A stretch of 64,000 bases of DNA from Limnephilus marmoratus. Lineage: Eukaryota > Arthropoda > Insecta > Trichoptera > Limnephilidae. This document shows positions 10,344 to 20,925 of the stretch, one piece after another; position 1 is the stretch's first letter; each line of letters begins with the position of its first letter. The stretch lies in the NCBI GenBank assembly GCA_917880885.1, contig OU862927.1:40203571-40267570 (forward strand). Reading direction: 5' to 3'. The position numbers were made by a program, and so were the translations under genes. The notes under the pieces are model-generated. The model searched no databases. It was given only the letters and a program-made list of their open reading frames with translations, and was not told the origin of the DNA.

Positions 10344-11374
10344 TTGACAATAATTAAAAAAAAAAAAATTGGAGCAGTTGTGACTCTTGTGCAACGTAGC
10401 AATAATTTACAATATATTTTTTTTAAATATATATTTTGGAACAGTTGGGACTCTTGTTCAGTATTCACATAACAATAATATACAATAAAAAAATATTCGA
10501 AATTTCAAAAATTTTTGCATGAAAGTATTCGGTCAACCTATAGATTTTACCAATACGAAACAAGGCAGTCGTAGGTATTCAAAGTTCGTATTCAATTCAT
10601 CATTTCAAACTGTTGTGATTTAGAGCGGCGCGGACACGTCCTCTTCTGACCACTTGTCGGGCCGTAATGAGCTGTGAAATTTCTGTTACGGCGCTATGAT
10701 AAAAATGGTGAATTGCGACGCTGTAAATTAATTAATATTAAATATTTCCAAAAATTATTTTTCGATCAAAATTATTTATGATTTGTCAATAATGTCTTAG
10801 CAAAATAAGTATGTAAAAAAATCTGAAATATATTAGTTTATTAGTCCGCAAATAAATACACAAACTGACTAATTTTCGTCAAGAAACACATGTACGTATA
10901 TATATTTTTTTAATGATTTTATTGAAACTAAAATTAAAATTCTAATACATAACTTTGCTAGATAATGTATTGATTTATTTTACTGCATGATTATATTATT
11001 TGAAATGGGTGTGGTATAATACAAAAACTTTTTTGAAAGTGTAACAAATCTGCCAACGACCTATGGAATAACCTTATTATACTAAAAATTTAAAAAAAAT
11101 CTCAAAATTTATTACATACGAATGCTAGATAAAAGAACAATCTTTCGAAATCCATTTATAATTTTTTGTGGAAAAGAGTCAATACGTCTAAAAACTTTTT
11201 TGAAAATGACGTATATCCGGTTTTCTCTGGTGATGTCCTCTTAACAGAATTTCTTACAATCGCCTTTTTTAAGAATGTAAATAATATTACTTATTAAAAA
11301 TGTAAATGAGTACTTCAAAAAATGAAAGTCGTTTTCATTTCCTTTATACGGAAAATTAGGTATTAAACTAACAT
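10344..11374. other. AT-rich DNA without genes; two SINE-1 tail scraps
   Basis: Two short pieces of the family-1 tail are visible: GGAGCAGTTGTGACTCTTGTG at about 10372-10392, and GGAACAGTTGGGACTCTTG at about 10438-10456. The rest is AT-rich with no coding frame I can defend. Confidence 0.5.
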
Positions 11375-11575
11375 GATCGGGCGCAATTCATCTGCGAGAT
11401 TAAATCACAGAAAAACAGATCAAAACAGATTTTTCGAGACGAATGGAAACTGACCCTCAGTGAGTGGTGGGGAAGGAGGAAGAGTCAGGAGGCCACGCCC
11501 CTAGATTCGCAATATTTACCCTTTGGCACAAAAATAACAGATCACTTCATCTCACAGATTAGTTGCGCCTGATGG
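11375..11575. mobile_element. Putative MITE with degenerate inverted ends
   Basis: The left end GGGCGCAATTCATCTGCGAGAT and the reverse complement of the right end (AGGCGCAACTAATCTGTGAGAT) match at about 22 of 28 positions. They enclose about 150 bp of non-coding DNA. No target duplication is clear. Confidence 0.45.
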
Positions 11576-12347
11576 AAGGTTAAATAGTTTATGATATAAT
11601 GAAATTATCTCACTATACGGCGATTTAGTATTCAAAAGGGCGCCAGATTTAAAATTGCAAATGTGAAATTAGAGACAATGATGTTGCATTCTTTTAGCAG
11701 TATTTGATAACGGAATTATAAGTGACCGACCAAAGGTTCGGTTTCTTCAGCTTCAGTTTCGGTTTCAGCAAAGAATCTGCCGAACCTTCGGCCACACCGA
11801 AATTCTGCATTCATGGATTATTGTCATAGATATCCAAATGGATAGACGAGAAGATACAGATGAGGGGTAAAACCAAACTATGGGGGGGCGAAGAGGGGAA
11901 GATGACTGTGATTCGTTCAAAAATCAATCCGACAGTATATAGGCATCTTGCATTATAATATCACCATTTAGTTCTTAAAAGCAAAATCTGCTTTGAATGA
12001 ATAGACCTTTTAACATAGGAGCGCGAATTGCTTGCCACGTTAATAACATATTTGCGAAGGCCAAATGTACACCCCGAAAAGATTCGCCCGTATACACCCG
12101 TATTTTGTTGCCGTGTTTAGTTAAGACACTTTTACAAATGTTTCATAATTTACTTACCCCTGTAACCAGCGACGGGCACACTGGAGAACCGCCCACATTC
12201 GCTATTTTCGCATAATATGTGGGTATAATGTATAAGCACAAGCTGCCGTTTTTGGCGTGTTATTTCGTTAAATGTATGGATGTTACTTCCGCGCTGTACA
12301 GGACAAGAATGATGACGTCACATATTTTAGATTCAAGCGAGGCTCTC

Positions 12348-12410
12348 TCCCCTCCCCATGGAGCGAACTGGCTCCAAGGAGGAGCTCCAGCCGGCTCCAT
12401 GGGGAGGGGG
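12348..12410. repeat. Perfect hairpin, 16-bp arms
   Basis: CCCCTCCCCATGGAGC at 12349-12364 is the exact reverse complement of 12394-12409. The 29-nt spacer is itself partly palindromic (CTGGCTCC, then GGAGCTCCAG). It is GC-rich in an AT-rich setting. No gene association seen. Confidence 0.75.
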
Positions 12411-12509
12411 AAATAATACGTTTTTATCACTTAGGGCAGGTCCAGATATATTCATATGTCCGTGATTATTGTGCATCGTTCGGCTGACTTCGGGTGAGTT
12501 CGTGACTCA

Positions 12510-12846
12510 ATTGATGAGGTCCTACCTTTATCTTTATAAAGTAAGTGTTGTATATATCGACAAATTTTTGGTCCAAGATGTATGTTAATTGTCATAATTT
12601 TTGTTTGTTTTATAGCAGTAATATCAAAAAAATAAATAATTGTTTTTTTACATACTTTAATTATTGTTTTTTATTTCATTTAACATGTGTACTAAGAATA
12701 TTAAAATACTCAATTAATGAGGTACTTCCTTTATAATGTAAGTGTTGATTTATTGACAATTTTTTGTTCCAAGACTTCTTGGAACTACTTAGTTAGCATG
12801 TTTTGTTCATTTTTATAATTTTTGTTTGTTTTATATCAGTAATATA

Positions 12847-12883
<37 letters not shown>

Positions 12884-12900
12884 GTCATACCACATTTTGT
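12510..12900. repeat. Diverged direct duplication plus (AT)n
   Basis: About 12510-12640 and 12710-12855 share TGAGGT.CT.CCTTTAT, GTAAGTGTTG, GTCCAAGA and ATAATTTTTGTTTGTTTTAT in the same order. The second copy runs into an AT dinucleotide microsatellite (about 12847-12881). Confidence 0.6.
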
Positions 12901-13794
12901 GGCTCATCTTAGAAGAAGCCACTTAAGTTGCTCATTCTTTCGCATGTAATATATACTTACGTAGATGAAGTACCAACATGCTGTCTTTTAAATTTTGTTT
13001 AAAATATGGTCAGCTATAATATGTAATCAAAAATTATGTTTATTTATTAAAAAAAAATATCTTAAAATAACGTGCATTCCTTGATCTATTTTAAGAACAC
13101 ACTTACCGCATCACGCTACGTTGCCAAGTTTAATGCTACATATACATACCAATATAGTTCATATGAAGGTAGGTTGACAGAACAGGTCGGATGTTGCTTA
13201 TTCACACATTTATTATTTCAAGCGGCCGTTTTTGATTATTGGCGCGTTTTTTTAAAATTGGAGTATGATTTGCTAATTAATATTGTTATTTATTTGGTGT
13301 TTACGGTTGTTTTTTTTTTTTGTGTTAAGGTTTATTTTATTATTATCACAAATAAAATTAGGTATTTAAATACATATTGGTGTAGTTTCTTTTATTTGCT
13401 ACATAATTATTTTATCTTAGTTTTATTAGTGTTTTCGAAAAATTATGAATAAACTTATTAGAAATATATTACAAAACTTACTTTGTTCATTGATTCGTAC
13501 GCTTCTTTAAGTTGTAGGTTGGTTTGCAAATTATAATTTTTAATATGTTTATTAATTTCATGTTTACATACAGTTTTATTAAAATGTGTGTAAAATGTAA
13601 TTTTTATATAATGTTTTATATTATCATGTTATACCTACTTATCTTATCTTATCTTACCCTATAATTATTTTTACACGTGTAAGCATTGTCTCCAGTTGTA
13701 TGACAGATAGGTAGGTACCTACCTTCCACCAATTTTATACACGTATTCTAATTTTATTATTTTCTATAGTATACATTGTACAACCAACGTCTCT
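12901..13794. other. AT-rich DNA, no gene supported
   Basis: A 126-codon plus frame (13072-13452) is rich in F, Y, I and L, as expected from AT-rich DNA, and has no recognisable motif. Short TATCTTATCTTA and TAGGTAGGTACCTACC runs occur at 13637 and 13706. I see nothing functional. Confidence 0.4.
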
Positions 13795-13930
13795 ACAATA
13801 GGCCGCCCCAAATGGTTTGACTAGGTGTCGCATCTGGGAGAGGGTGGTTGAGGGAGACCTTTTAACCTCTTCAGCCTGGCTCTCTCGACTCATCACCTTG
13901 CACCGCAGTAGAAGGGATAGACCCATATGC
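13795..13930 (+). repeat. SINE family 2 fragment
   Basis: Contains GGTTGAGGGAGACCTTTTAA, CTCTCTCGACTCATC and CTTGCACCGCAGTAGAAGGG, matching the middle of family 2. It directly precedes a LINE fragment on the same strand. Confidence 0.55.
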
Positions 13931-13971
13931 CCGTTACCGACACACTAATCCCAAGATTAGTGTCGGTGTGT

Positions 13972-14245
13972 GTGTGTATTAGAGCACAGGCGTCTGGTTT
14001 GAAAGCTGTCCTTGTTCTACTGGTATTTCAATGGAAGATGCTCCGAGGAACTAGCGTCATTGATCCCTTTGGCACCGGTCTCTTTAGTCGGGTAACACGT
14101 CAAACGTGTGCCCAACATTTGTCACATGAGAACGGGTCATTTCTACGACTCATTTTTGCCTGCCTCTGTGTGTCCTCCCTCCTACAATACGGGTCTCAAA
14201 CGTACCTTTCAACATTTCAAGGGTGATAAAATAAAAACGATCATT
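13972..14245 (+). pseudogene. LINE RT C-terminal fragment (same family as 17742-18464)
   Basis: Nucleotide match to the minus-strand LINE at 17.8-18.1 kb (TGGTATTTCAATGGAAGATG, then CATTGATCCCTT, then CACATGAGAA). The end translates to LPASVCPPSYN, the usual C-terminal motif of CR1/Jockey-group proteins. A deletion and frameshifts make it a relic. Confidence 0.65.
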
Positions 14246-14598
14246 TTGAAAAAAAACTCTTTAATTTGAATTTTTTAAAACAAAAAATATTACTATACAT
14301 ACTAAAAAAAGTGTGTAATCATTTGAAAAATAACATAACACAATAAAAAAATAATTATAGCCTAATAACTTTATATTCACAATCATTATAAAAACAGCAT
14401 AATATAATAAAAAATTAAATCATAATTAAAACCAAATAACTTTTTATTATACATCTATCACGAAACATTTAGCGTTGTACATTACAGAAGAATCCTTCGT
14501 TTTTTTTTATTTAACAAGGGATATCAAATTATACCTTGCACATAAATTTAACAAAAACTAAAATAAATTATAACCCTCCACAACCAATATCATGATGA

Positions 14599-14811
14599 AA
14601 GATAAAGGGGCCTTATTCGCCCGGTACTCTGTATGCCAGTATTACAAAAGATAAAATATATGGAACTGCTATAACGACTGCCAATGATCAAACTATGGAA
14701 CAAGCCAACAGCTACTTTACGATTGCTTCACGCTTTATATCAGCTGTAGTGGAATCGGAGTCGATACCTTTGGATCGTTCAATCGTTGAAGCCGGTATAG
14801 CGGTCTCTTAA
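14599..14811 (+). other. Unassigned 70-codon open frame without ATG at its start
   Basis: An open frame with balanced amino-acid composition, unlike the AT-driven frames around it (for example TANDQTMEQANSYFTIASRF). It ends at TAA 14809-14811, just beyond the 3' end of the recombinase gene and on the opposite strand. I do not recognise it. It may be a degraded fragment of a coding element. Confidence 0.25.
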
Positions 14812-14836
14812 TCAATACAATTCATTTGAATTCAAG

Positions 14837-17034
14837 TTAAGCATCCTGGAGGTAGAATTCTCTTTTTCTCTGCAAATCCTTAGGTAAGGGCAATTTCTTG
14901 ACACGGTGATTATTAATAAATGTATTAATTTGCTTCCATGACCTCATTGACAATATTCCTGTTTGTTTTTTTATTTCGTTTATTTTCGAAGCGCCAGGAT
15001 CAATCCCTTCGATGAAATAATTTGCAAAGTTTTTATAAAGTTCATCTTTTTCTTGATTAAGCCACCTTCTTCTAACTATAATTTTTTTTGCCATATTCCC
15101 ATCAAGTAAATTACTTGGTAAAGACTCTTGGTCATTTTCTAAGCTATTATCCAACGTAACATGATCCACATTTTCTTTATGTGATTCTTCAGGTTGAGGG
15201 ACGGAATCTATTTCATTTTGTAAAGTTGTTGTAATGTTCGTTCCATTATCAGACTGTGATCGGCAAGATATTTTTCCCTCAGCTAATTGCAGTAAATTCA
15301 AGCCAACTTTACCTTTCTCAAGAGCTAGTTGTGGTATCATGTAATTCCCTTTATGTGTACCTGGTGTATGCCCTAAGAAATGAGACAAAGCGTTTACATA
15401 AGCATTATTCTTTCCAGCTACTTGGCTCATGGTTGCAACATGGTGTCGCAGCCCAGTTGAAGTTATATGATCTGAATTCACAAAGGAAAACTTGTGTCTT
15501 AGTTCCCTTAAAATTTGCGTGCCACAAAAATAAGGTTCACCTCCTAGTTTTGGGAATAAATATTTGTTTTCATTTGGAATTCCAACTAAATTTCTGTATG
15601 CAAATATAGTGTCTACATTTTTTTTCATCTGATTTCGAAGAAGTATTGGAACTGTTCTCCCCCTTTTTCCTGGGATATGGAAGCAATATAATGTATGTAT
15701 AGCATTTTGCTCCTCAGAACTCATGATTTCCAATATTTCTTTAGGAATGTCTTGTTTTTCATTTTGGCTGGCTATATAATTTTCTAATGGAGCTCTTGCA
15801 ACTTCTCCTGCCCTCCTCCTATTAAAAATTATAATATGAGCAATTGTTATTTTACATAGCTCCTCATAGGCGATATAAGACTTTTCACATTCAAATCGTT
15901 GAGCTATATTCACTTCTAGTTTCATAACTTCCGTGCATATTTTTTTTATATCAGTAGTTAAAGGCATGACATCAGTTTTCAGCATTTTTTGAGTTTTCCT
16001 TGATTTTTCAGCGTTAGTAGAAATTTCAAATTTCCAAGCGTGACCAAAGATTATTTTAAATTCAGACAACTTGTTTTTTATAACATCTTTGGATGAAGTG
16101 GTCAGCACAGGATTCTGTATTGTTTTACGCATCAAAATATCAGCACAATCTTTTATAGCTGTACAAAGTCGTTGAGGGATGCTAGGAATTTTTACAGAAC
16201 CTGTACTTTCATCGTAACCACTATTTATTTTGACAGCGTCCATAAAAACATTAAAATGTATAGGGTCAAATGCAAGGTCAAATGAGGATATTGCAGGATT
16301 TTTTTCTTTGATGACCATGAACAGTCTAGCGAGATCTCTCATCTTGGATGTAATGTGTGTTTTCAAATGATGTTCTTTATGATTGCTTAATAGTAGGGAA
16401 CCATATGCACAAATTAATGGCTCAGACTTTGCAATTTTTGCAATAGGATCATTTTTGAACACAGGAAATATCTGAGATCTTAAAGATTCAGTGATCTCAG
16501 AATTGTCTGGGGATAATAAAATAGCGGATGATTTTAACACTCTGCAGCGTTTTAGTGGATTTCCTTCATGTGATTGTTTTCTATTCGAACATTTTTTCAG
16601 GTGTCTATAGAGTAAACTTCTTTTGAATGTGCCACAGCATTCTATACAAACCGCATAATCTTTAGCTGTCGCAGTCGTTCTTGGGCGGCGATTCGGTAGT
16701 ATTATTCCATCAACTCTATTTATCGCGTCCTGATTATATAGATAATTGCCTCTATTTCTTATTTTCTTCGAAATTAATTCACGCTTTTTTTTTCGTTCGC
16801 GCAGATCGGGATCTAAAATTTTATTATATTCAATCACTTCTGCCTCTAAGGGATGTTGGATAGTGATGTGGCGTACAAAGTTGGTTATCAGCTTGAAGCA
16901 GTATGGACAGAAGTTTTTACGGTCATAAACTCTTGGTTTTTTACTAGCTAAATCAGATGTACATTGTTTTGAAGTTGATGACACACAGCAGTCCGTTTTC
17001 TCCTGCTTCCCTGGATGATCGCTGGTATATGAAT
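14837..17034 (-). CDS. Crypton-like tyrosine recombinase gene, exon 6 (catalytic exon)
   Basis: The terminal exon encodes 732 aa and is fully open. It starts at an acceptor (TTTTAG, next base 17034) in phase 1; no ATG opens the frame, so upstream exons are required. Using the numbering of the GTG at 16984, residues 26-44 (CPYC..H....H) and 113-132 (CIEC..H..C) look like zinc fingers. The catalytic set of tyrosine recombinases is visible: Arg in FNRRRAGE (388-394), Lys in PGKRGR (440), TGLRHH (510-515, the HxxR box with Thr for His), GH (539) and Tyr548 in GNYMIP. This enzyme class cuts and rejoins DNA through a phosphotyrosine. A basic C-terminal domain (RRRWLNQEKDEL) may bind DNA. Relatives are Crypton transposons or genes derived from them. 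No stop or frameshift is present. Confidence 0.85.
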
Positions 17035-17324
17035 CTAAAATTTAAAAATACAATAACATTTTATAACATATTTAATAAATTAAATTTGTGTGGAAAATTA
17101 TACAGAGTGAATTATACAAAGTTACCACACAAACTTAAACCAGCGATTCCTGAGCATATGTGGTGTGTCAGTCATTTTATTATGGGATGACTTCTTTGTT
17201 CGGTAAACTTAAACGTTCACGGGGTCGGTAAGTTTTCTTTGTATTTGTGTTTTTTGCGTTTTGTTTTTTTTTTTTTAATTTTTTTTTTACATTAACTCCG
17301 GCCTCCATAGTCCGGCCTATTTGA

Positions 17325-17738
17325 CGACCGCCATAGTCCAGTGGGTAAGACTCTTGACTCACAATCCGGAGGTCGCAGGTTCGAACCCGGCATGCGCAAA
17401 TTAATTTTATTTGATAAATTTGTGTTATTTCACAATTAATTCATTTAAAATAATATATAGTATATTTGCGGCACGTTCCAGAGTGGAAGATACTATCAGT
17501 ATCGCCCTGGTGTAAGTAAGAACACCATTCAGAATTAAAACGTTGCTTGAAAATGGCTTTATCCGTGTTTGGTGACCAGATCTGAATCGCCAGGTACTTC
17601 CCAACCTTCCTATTCGCCACCTCCTTCCCCTCCCCACTACCTTCAGCCTCACAACATACCCCGATTGGGGATTCCATGGTGTCACTGGCTCCAGACGGGA
17701 GCAGTTGAGATTCTTGTGCGGTATTCCCTGTAAAAAAA
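17325..17738 (+). repeat. SINE family 1, full-length tRNA-derived copy
   Basis: The head is tRNA-like: box A TAGTCCAGTGGG at 17334-17345 and box B GGTTCGAACCC at 17378-17388, the internal Pol III promoter. A body shared with five other copies in this window follows, then GCGGTATTCCCTGTAAAAAAAA. It sits in the last intron of the recombinase gene, antisense to it, and joins tail to tail with the LINE at 17742. The head is not a functional tRNA gene, because the same body follows it in the other long copies. Confidence 0.85.
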
Positions 17739-17741
17739 AAC

Positions 17742-18464
17742 TCCACACAGGAGGCCCTTAAGAAAACGATTTCCCTCAAGGCCTATGTCATCTAAGATGC
17801 TGTGTGGAGGGTCTTTTTGAGGAGAAGAGGGAGTTAACATTGGTCTTGAAGAGACCCATGATGTAGGAAGGGGAAAACCCAGAGGCCGGCAAATTGTTCC
17901 ATAGCCGAGCTGTTGAGCACAAGAACGAGTCGAAGAAGCGACCAATTCTCATGTGACAAATGTCAACCGTGTACATATGTTGGGCACGCGTTTGGCGTGT
18001 TTCCCGACTATGCACCGGTGCCGAAGGGATCAATGATGCTAGTTTCTTGGAGCATCTTCCATTGAAATACCGGTAGAACAAGGATAGCATTCCCACCCGA
18101 CGCCTGTGCCCTAAAGATTGCAATCCGTCTGTTAAAATGGGAGAATTTATCAAACGGATCGCCCGCTTCTGCACAGAATCGAGGTTATTTTTCAGATATT
18201 TTGGAGCTCCAGACCAGAGATGGCTACCAAATTCAACTGTGGGGCGGACTTGCGATTTGTACAAGGCTAGTAGTTGTGTACTATTAAAGTATCTGCGGGC
18301 CTTGTACAGTACGCCCAGTTTTTGAGAGGCTAGCTTTACTCTGGCTTCGATGGAGCCCCCATATCTGAGCTGGTCACTTAGAGTTACATCGAGCATATCA
18401 ATAGAGGGCCTGTTCGGAAGGTTGCTTCCGTTGAAGGAGACGAGATTTTCATTTCGATTGCGAG
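17742..18464 (-). pseudogene. 5'-truncated LINE (RT C-terminus plus 3' UTR)
   Basis: The minus frame from about 18464 to the stop at 17788 is the C-terminal third of a CR1/Jockey-group RT: LGVLYKARRYF, then LLALYKSQVRPTVEFGSHLW, then RLWNNLPASG. No YADD motif is present, so the active-site half is missing. The last 100 bp, GGCCTCCTGTGTGGAG, match the tail of SINE family 2. Confidence 0.8.
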
Positions 18465-18801
18465 ACGTAATAATACATTAAATACATTTCTCTGTGTGTA
18501 TGCAATTTGAATAATAATTTTATTATTTTGAAACATTTTTGTTTATTATTTATTAATAAATTATGGGAAAATGAGAAGTTATGGGAGGAGTTTGTCGATT
18601 AAAAATAGGTGGTGCCCGCCACCCTACCGATATTTTAGAATATGCTCTAGAGTACAAAAAGGTTGGGAACCCCTGCGCTACAGCATAGCGTTTACATTAC
18701 CAAGTTGGAAATTTGAAACGAGCGCTTACCATGCGCTTATCACATATATGATCAAGAATCATTGGTTAACGTTTGTCAGGTAAATGAGTTAGTCTACCTA
18801 C

Positions 18802-18867
18802 CAGAATCAGACGAAATTCTCGAGGGTAACTTGAATAAGTCATCACTGCCGGACGTCACACTTGCTT
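18802..18867 (-). CDS. Recombinase gene, exon 5 (22 aa)
   Basis: A 66-bp exon between an acceptor TTTATTTTAG and a donor GTAGGT, phase 1 at both ends. It encodes an acidic Ser-rich linker with DDLFKLPSRISSDS, echoing the DDLF of the repeated exons. The intron to exon 6 (18801-17035) holds a SINE and a LINE fragment inserted tail to tail. Confidence 0.7.
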
Positions 18868-19019
18868 CTAAAATAAAGCATAATAATGTAATATTCCAAA
18901 ACTAAGCATCACTACCGTTAATTGCTAAAACATTTCACAATAATAAGTAACGTGATGTTGGTATGTAATGAAAAATACCTAAGATTATTGTATATTATCA
19001 GTAATTATTATGTAGCTAC

Positions 19020-19136
19020 CTGAATCTGAAGAGTTTGCAAATAGATCATCCAGTTTTTTCTCCATTTCATTAATTACGGCTCTTTTACCCTCTGAAATTG
19101 GTGAACCTTCTTCACTTGTACTAGATATATTTTTAT
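19020..19136 (-). CDS. Recombinase gene, exon 4 (39-aa repeat, copy A)
   Basis: A 117-bp phase-1/phase-1 exon with acceptor TTTTATAG and donor GTAGCT. It encodes a 39-residue unit with an acidic Ser/Thr start (KNISSTSEEGSPISEG) and a predicted amphipathic helix (AVINEMEKKLDDLFANS). It is the most 3' of three tandem copies. Confidence 0.75.
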
Positions 19137-19352
19137 CTATAAAATAACAAAACACATTAAAAATCATAAACATAATAAAACAATAAGCATAATTATTGTA
19201 CTCATGTGAAAATCAACAAGCATTATTATTAAAATAACAGTGCAAAGCGTTTTCATAGAGACCAAAACTTAAAAATGCAATGCATTATAACGTAATTTTA
19301 TTAAAAAACACTTTTATTAAGTCATTGAGAGTAATAATTTATATGTAGCTAC

Positions 19353-19469
19353 CTGAATCTGGAGAGTTTGCAAATAGATCATCCAGTTTTTCTTCCATTT
19401 CATTAATTACGGCTCTTTTACCCTCTGAAATTGGCGAACCTTCTTCACTTGTACTAGATATATTTTTAT
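19353..19469 (-). CDS. Recombinase gene, exon 3 (39-aa repeat, copy B)
   Basis: An exact-length copy of the 117-bp exon, 333 bp from copy A, with the same acceptor and donor. The product differs from copy A by two residues (EEK for EKK, SPDS for SSDS). It stays open and in phase 1. Confidence 0.75.
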
Positions 19470-19685
19470 CTATAAAATAACAAAACACATTAAAAATCAT
19501 AAAGATAATAAAACAATAAGCATAATTATTGTACTCATGTGAAAATCAACAAGCATTATTATTAAAATAACAGTGCAAAGCGTTTTCATAGAGACCATAA
19601 CTTAAAAATGCAACGCATTATAACGTAATTTTATTAAAAAACACTTTTATTAAGTCATTGAGAGTAATAATTTATATGTAGCTAC

Positions 19686-19802
19686 CTGAATCTGGAGAGT
19701 TTGCAAATAGATCATCCAGTTTTTCTTCCATTTCATTAATTACGGCTCTTTTACTCTCTGAAATTCGCGAACCTTCTTCACTTGTACTAGATATATTTGT
19801 AT
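19686..19802 (-). CDS. Recombinase gene, exon 2 (39-aa repeat, copy C)
   Basis: The third 117-bp copy, again 333 bp from its neighbour, with intact splice sites. It is slightly more diverged (DTNISS, SRISESK). The changes are substitutions that keep the frame, consistent with coding use of all three copies. Confidence 0.75.
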
Positions 19803-19981
19803 CTATAAAATAACAAAACACATTAAAAATCATAAACATAATAAAACAATACGCATAATTATCGTACTTATGTGAAAATCAACAAGAATTATTATTAAAA
19901 TATCAGTGAAAAGCGTTTTTATAGAGACCATAACCTAAAAATGCAACGCATTATAATGTAATTTTACCAAAAAAAACATTC

Positions 19982-20111
19982 GGTTCGCACTGGTCACGAT
20001 TATTACGAATAATCTTTAGAAAACCACTTTAGATTCGCCTTAATTACTATATAAGGAAACTTTTTATTACACAATAAATATTATTCGTAATAAGCGTGGC
20101 CAGTCCGAACC
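19982..20111. mobile_element. MITE, 32-bp inverted ends, in intron 1 of the recombinase gene
   Basis: The arms 19982-20013 and 20080-20111 match at 29 of 32 bases (GGTTCG.ACTGG.CACG). About 66 bp of AT-rich DNA lie between them. Non-coding; no transposase of this type is in the window. Confidence 0.75.
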
Positions 20112-20215
20112 ATTGTATGGTCCGAATCGATAATTACCAAACATTTTTGTTACGTCATTGATTGTAATAATTCATTATGCAACACAATATTTTAGGTTAT
20201 ATGATAAAATCTTAC

Positions 20216-20273
20216 CGTTAATTGAAGAATCCATTGACATCGCAATAATGGTATTAATTCTCTGCCGTGACAT
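20216..20273 (-). CDS. Recombinase gene, exon 1 (start)
   Basis: ATG at 20273 with A at -3 (AAAATGT), 19 codons (MSRQRINTIIAMSMDSSIN) and a donor GTAAGA at 20215 in phase 1, matching every downstream acceptor. The joined exons give an 890-aa protein. An in-frame upstream ATG at 20351 (poorer context) would add 26 residues, so the exact start is uncertain. A MITE (19982-20111) lies in the first intron. Confidence 0.65.
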
Positions 20274-20465
20274 TTTATAAAATGCGAAAGAAAAGGATTC
20301 ATACGACAAATTCCACACGCGATTGGATGCGCTGGGCGGCCGCGGCGTCATAAATATTAAATAGGTATACCAATCTAGCGCAAATATCAACTTAACATCG
20401 AGACAGTGTTGCCAACTTTATTTTGACCAATTCACAAATTGTGGTACCGTAACCCATCAGAATTA

Positions 20466-20500
20466 AGGGATAACCAAATTAACTAAATTTGGTTATCCCT
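20466..20500. promoter_or_regulatory. Perfect 15-bp palindrome upstream of the recombinase gene
   Basis: AGGGATAACCAAATT, loop AACTA, then the exact reverse complement. It lies 115-193 bp upstream of the two candidate start codons. It could be a protein-binding site, an RNA hairpin or a tiny foldback; its role is unknown. Confidence 0.4.
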
Positions 20501-20552
20501 CAAACCACCGTATTATGCCAGTAAGTTAATACCTAAATATTATTTTTTTACA

Positions 20553-20925
20553 GTGAATACCGCACAAGAGTCCCAACTGTTCCCGTCTGGAGCCAGTGAG
20601 ACTATGGCATCCCCAGTATGTTATGAGGCTGAAGGTAATGGATAGGGGAAGGAGGTGGGGAAGATGAAGGTTGGGAAGTACCTGGCTATTCGGATCTGGT
20701 CACTAAACACGGCCAAAGCCATTTTCAAGCAATGTTTCAATTCTGAATGGTGGTCTTACAGCAGGGCGATACTGAGAGTATCTTTCACTCTGGAACGTGC
20801 CGCAAATATACTTTATATTATTTTAAATGAATTAATTGTGAAATAACACAAATTAATCAAATAAAATTTGAGACCTGCGGATTGTGAGTCAAGGGTCTTA
20901 CTCCTGGACTATGTAGGCAGTATAT
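20553..20925 (-). repeat. SINE family 1, nearly full-length copy
   Basis: Minus-oriented, from GTGAATACCGCACAAGAGTC to the head, which has lost the box-B half (box A region AGTCCAGGAGTAAG on minus). The body matches 6297-6690 and 17325-17738. Confidence 0.75.

Larger units (their letters stand above)
19003..19810 (-). repeat. Three tandem 333-bp units carrying one exon each
   Basis: Exons at 19020, 19353 and 19686 have a constant 333-bp period. The flanking intron DNA (TAACAAAACACATTAAAAATCAT, then TGTACTCATGTGAAAATCAACAAG) is duplicated too, so whole exon-intron units were copied. The intron parts are nearly identical, so the duplications look fairly recent. Confidence 0.9.

Noticed and set aside
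9018..10394. Long proline/serine-rich minus-strand ORFs (up to 320 aa)
   Set aside because: They are translations of a GGGA-rich minisatellite inside Helitron-like elements; overlapping frames give the same style and no domain is present.
17325..17400. tRNA gene
   Set aside because: Box A and B are present, but the same head and body occur in several dispersed copies with an A-rich tail, so this is a SINE.
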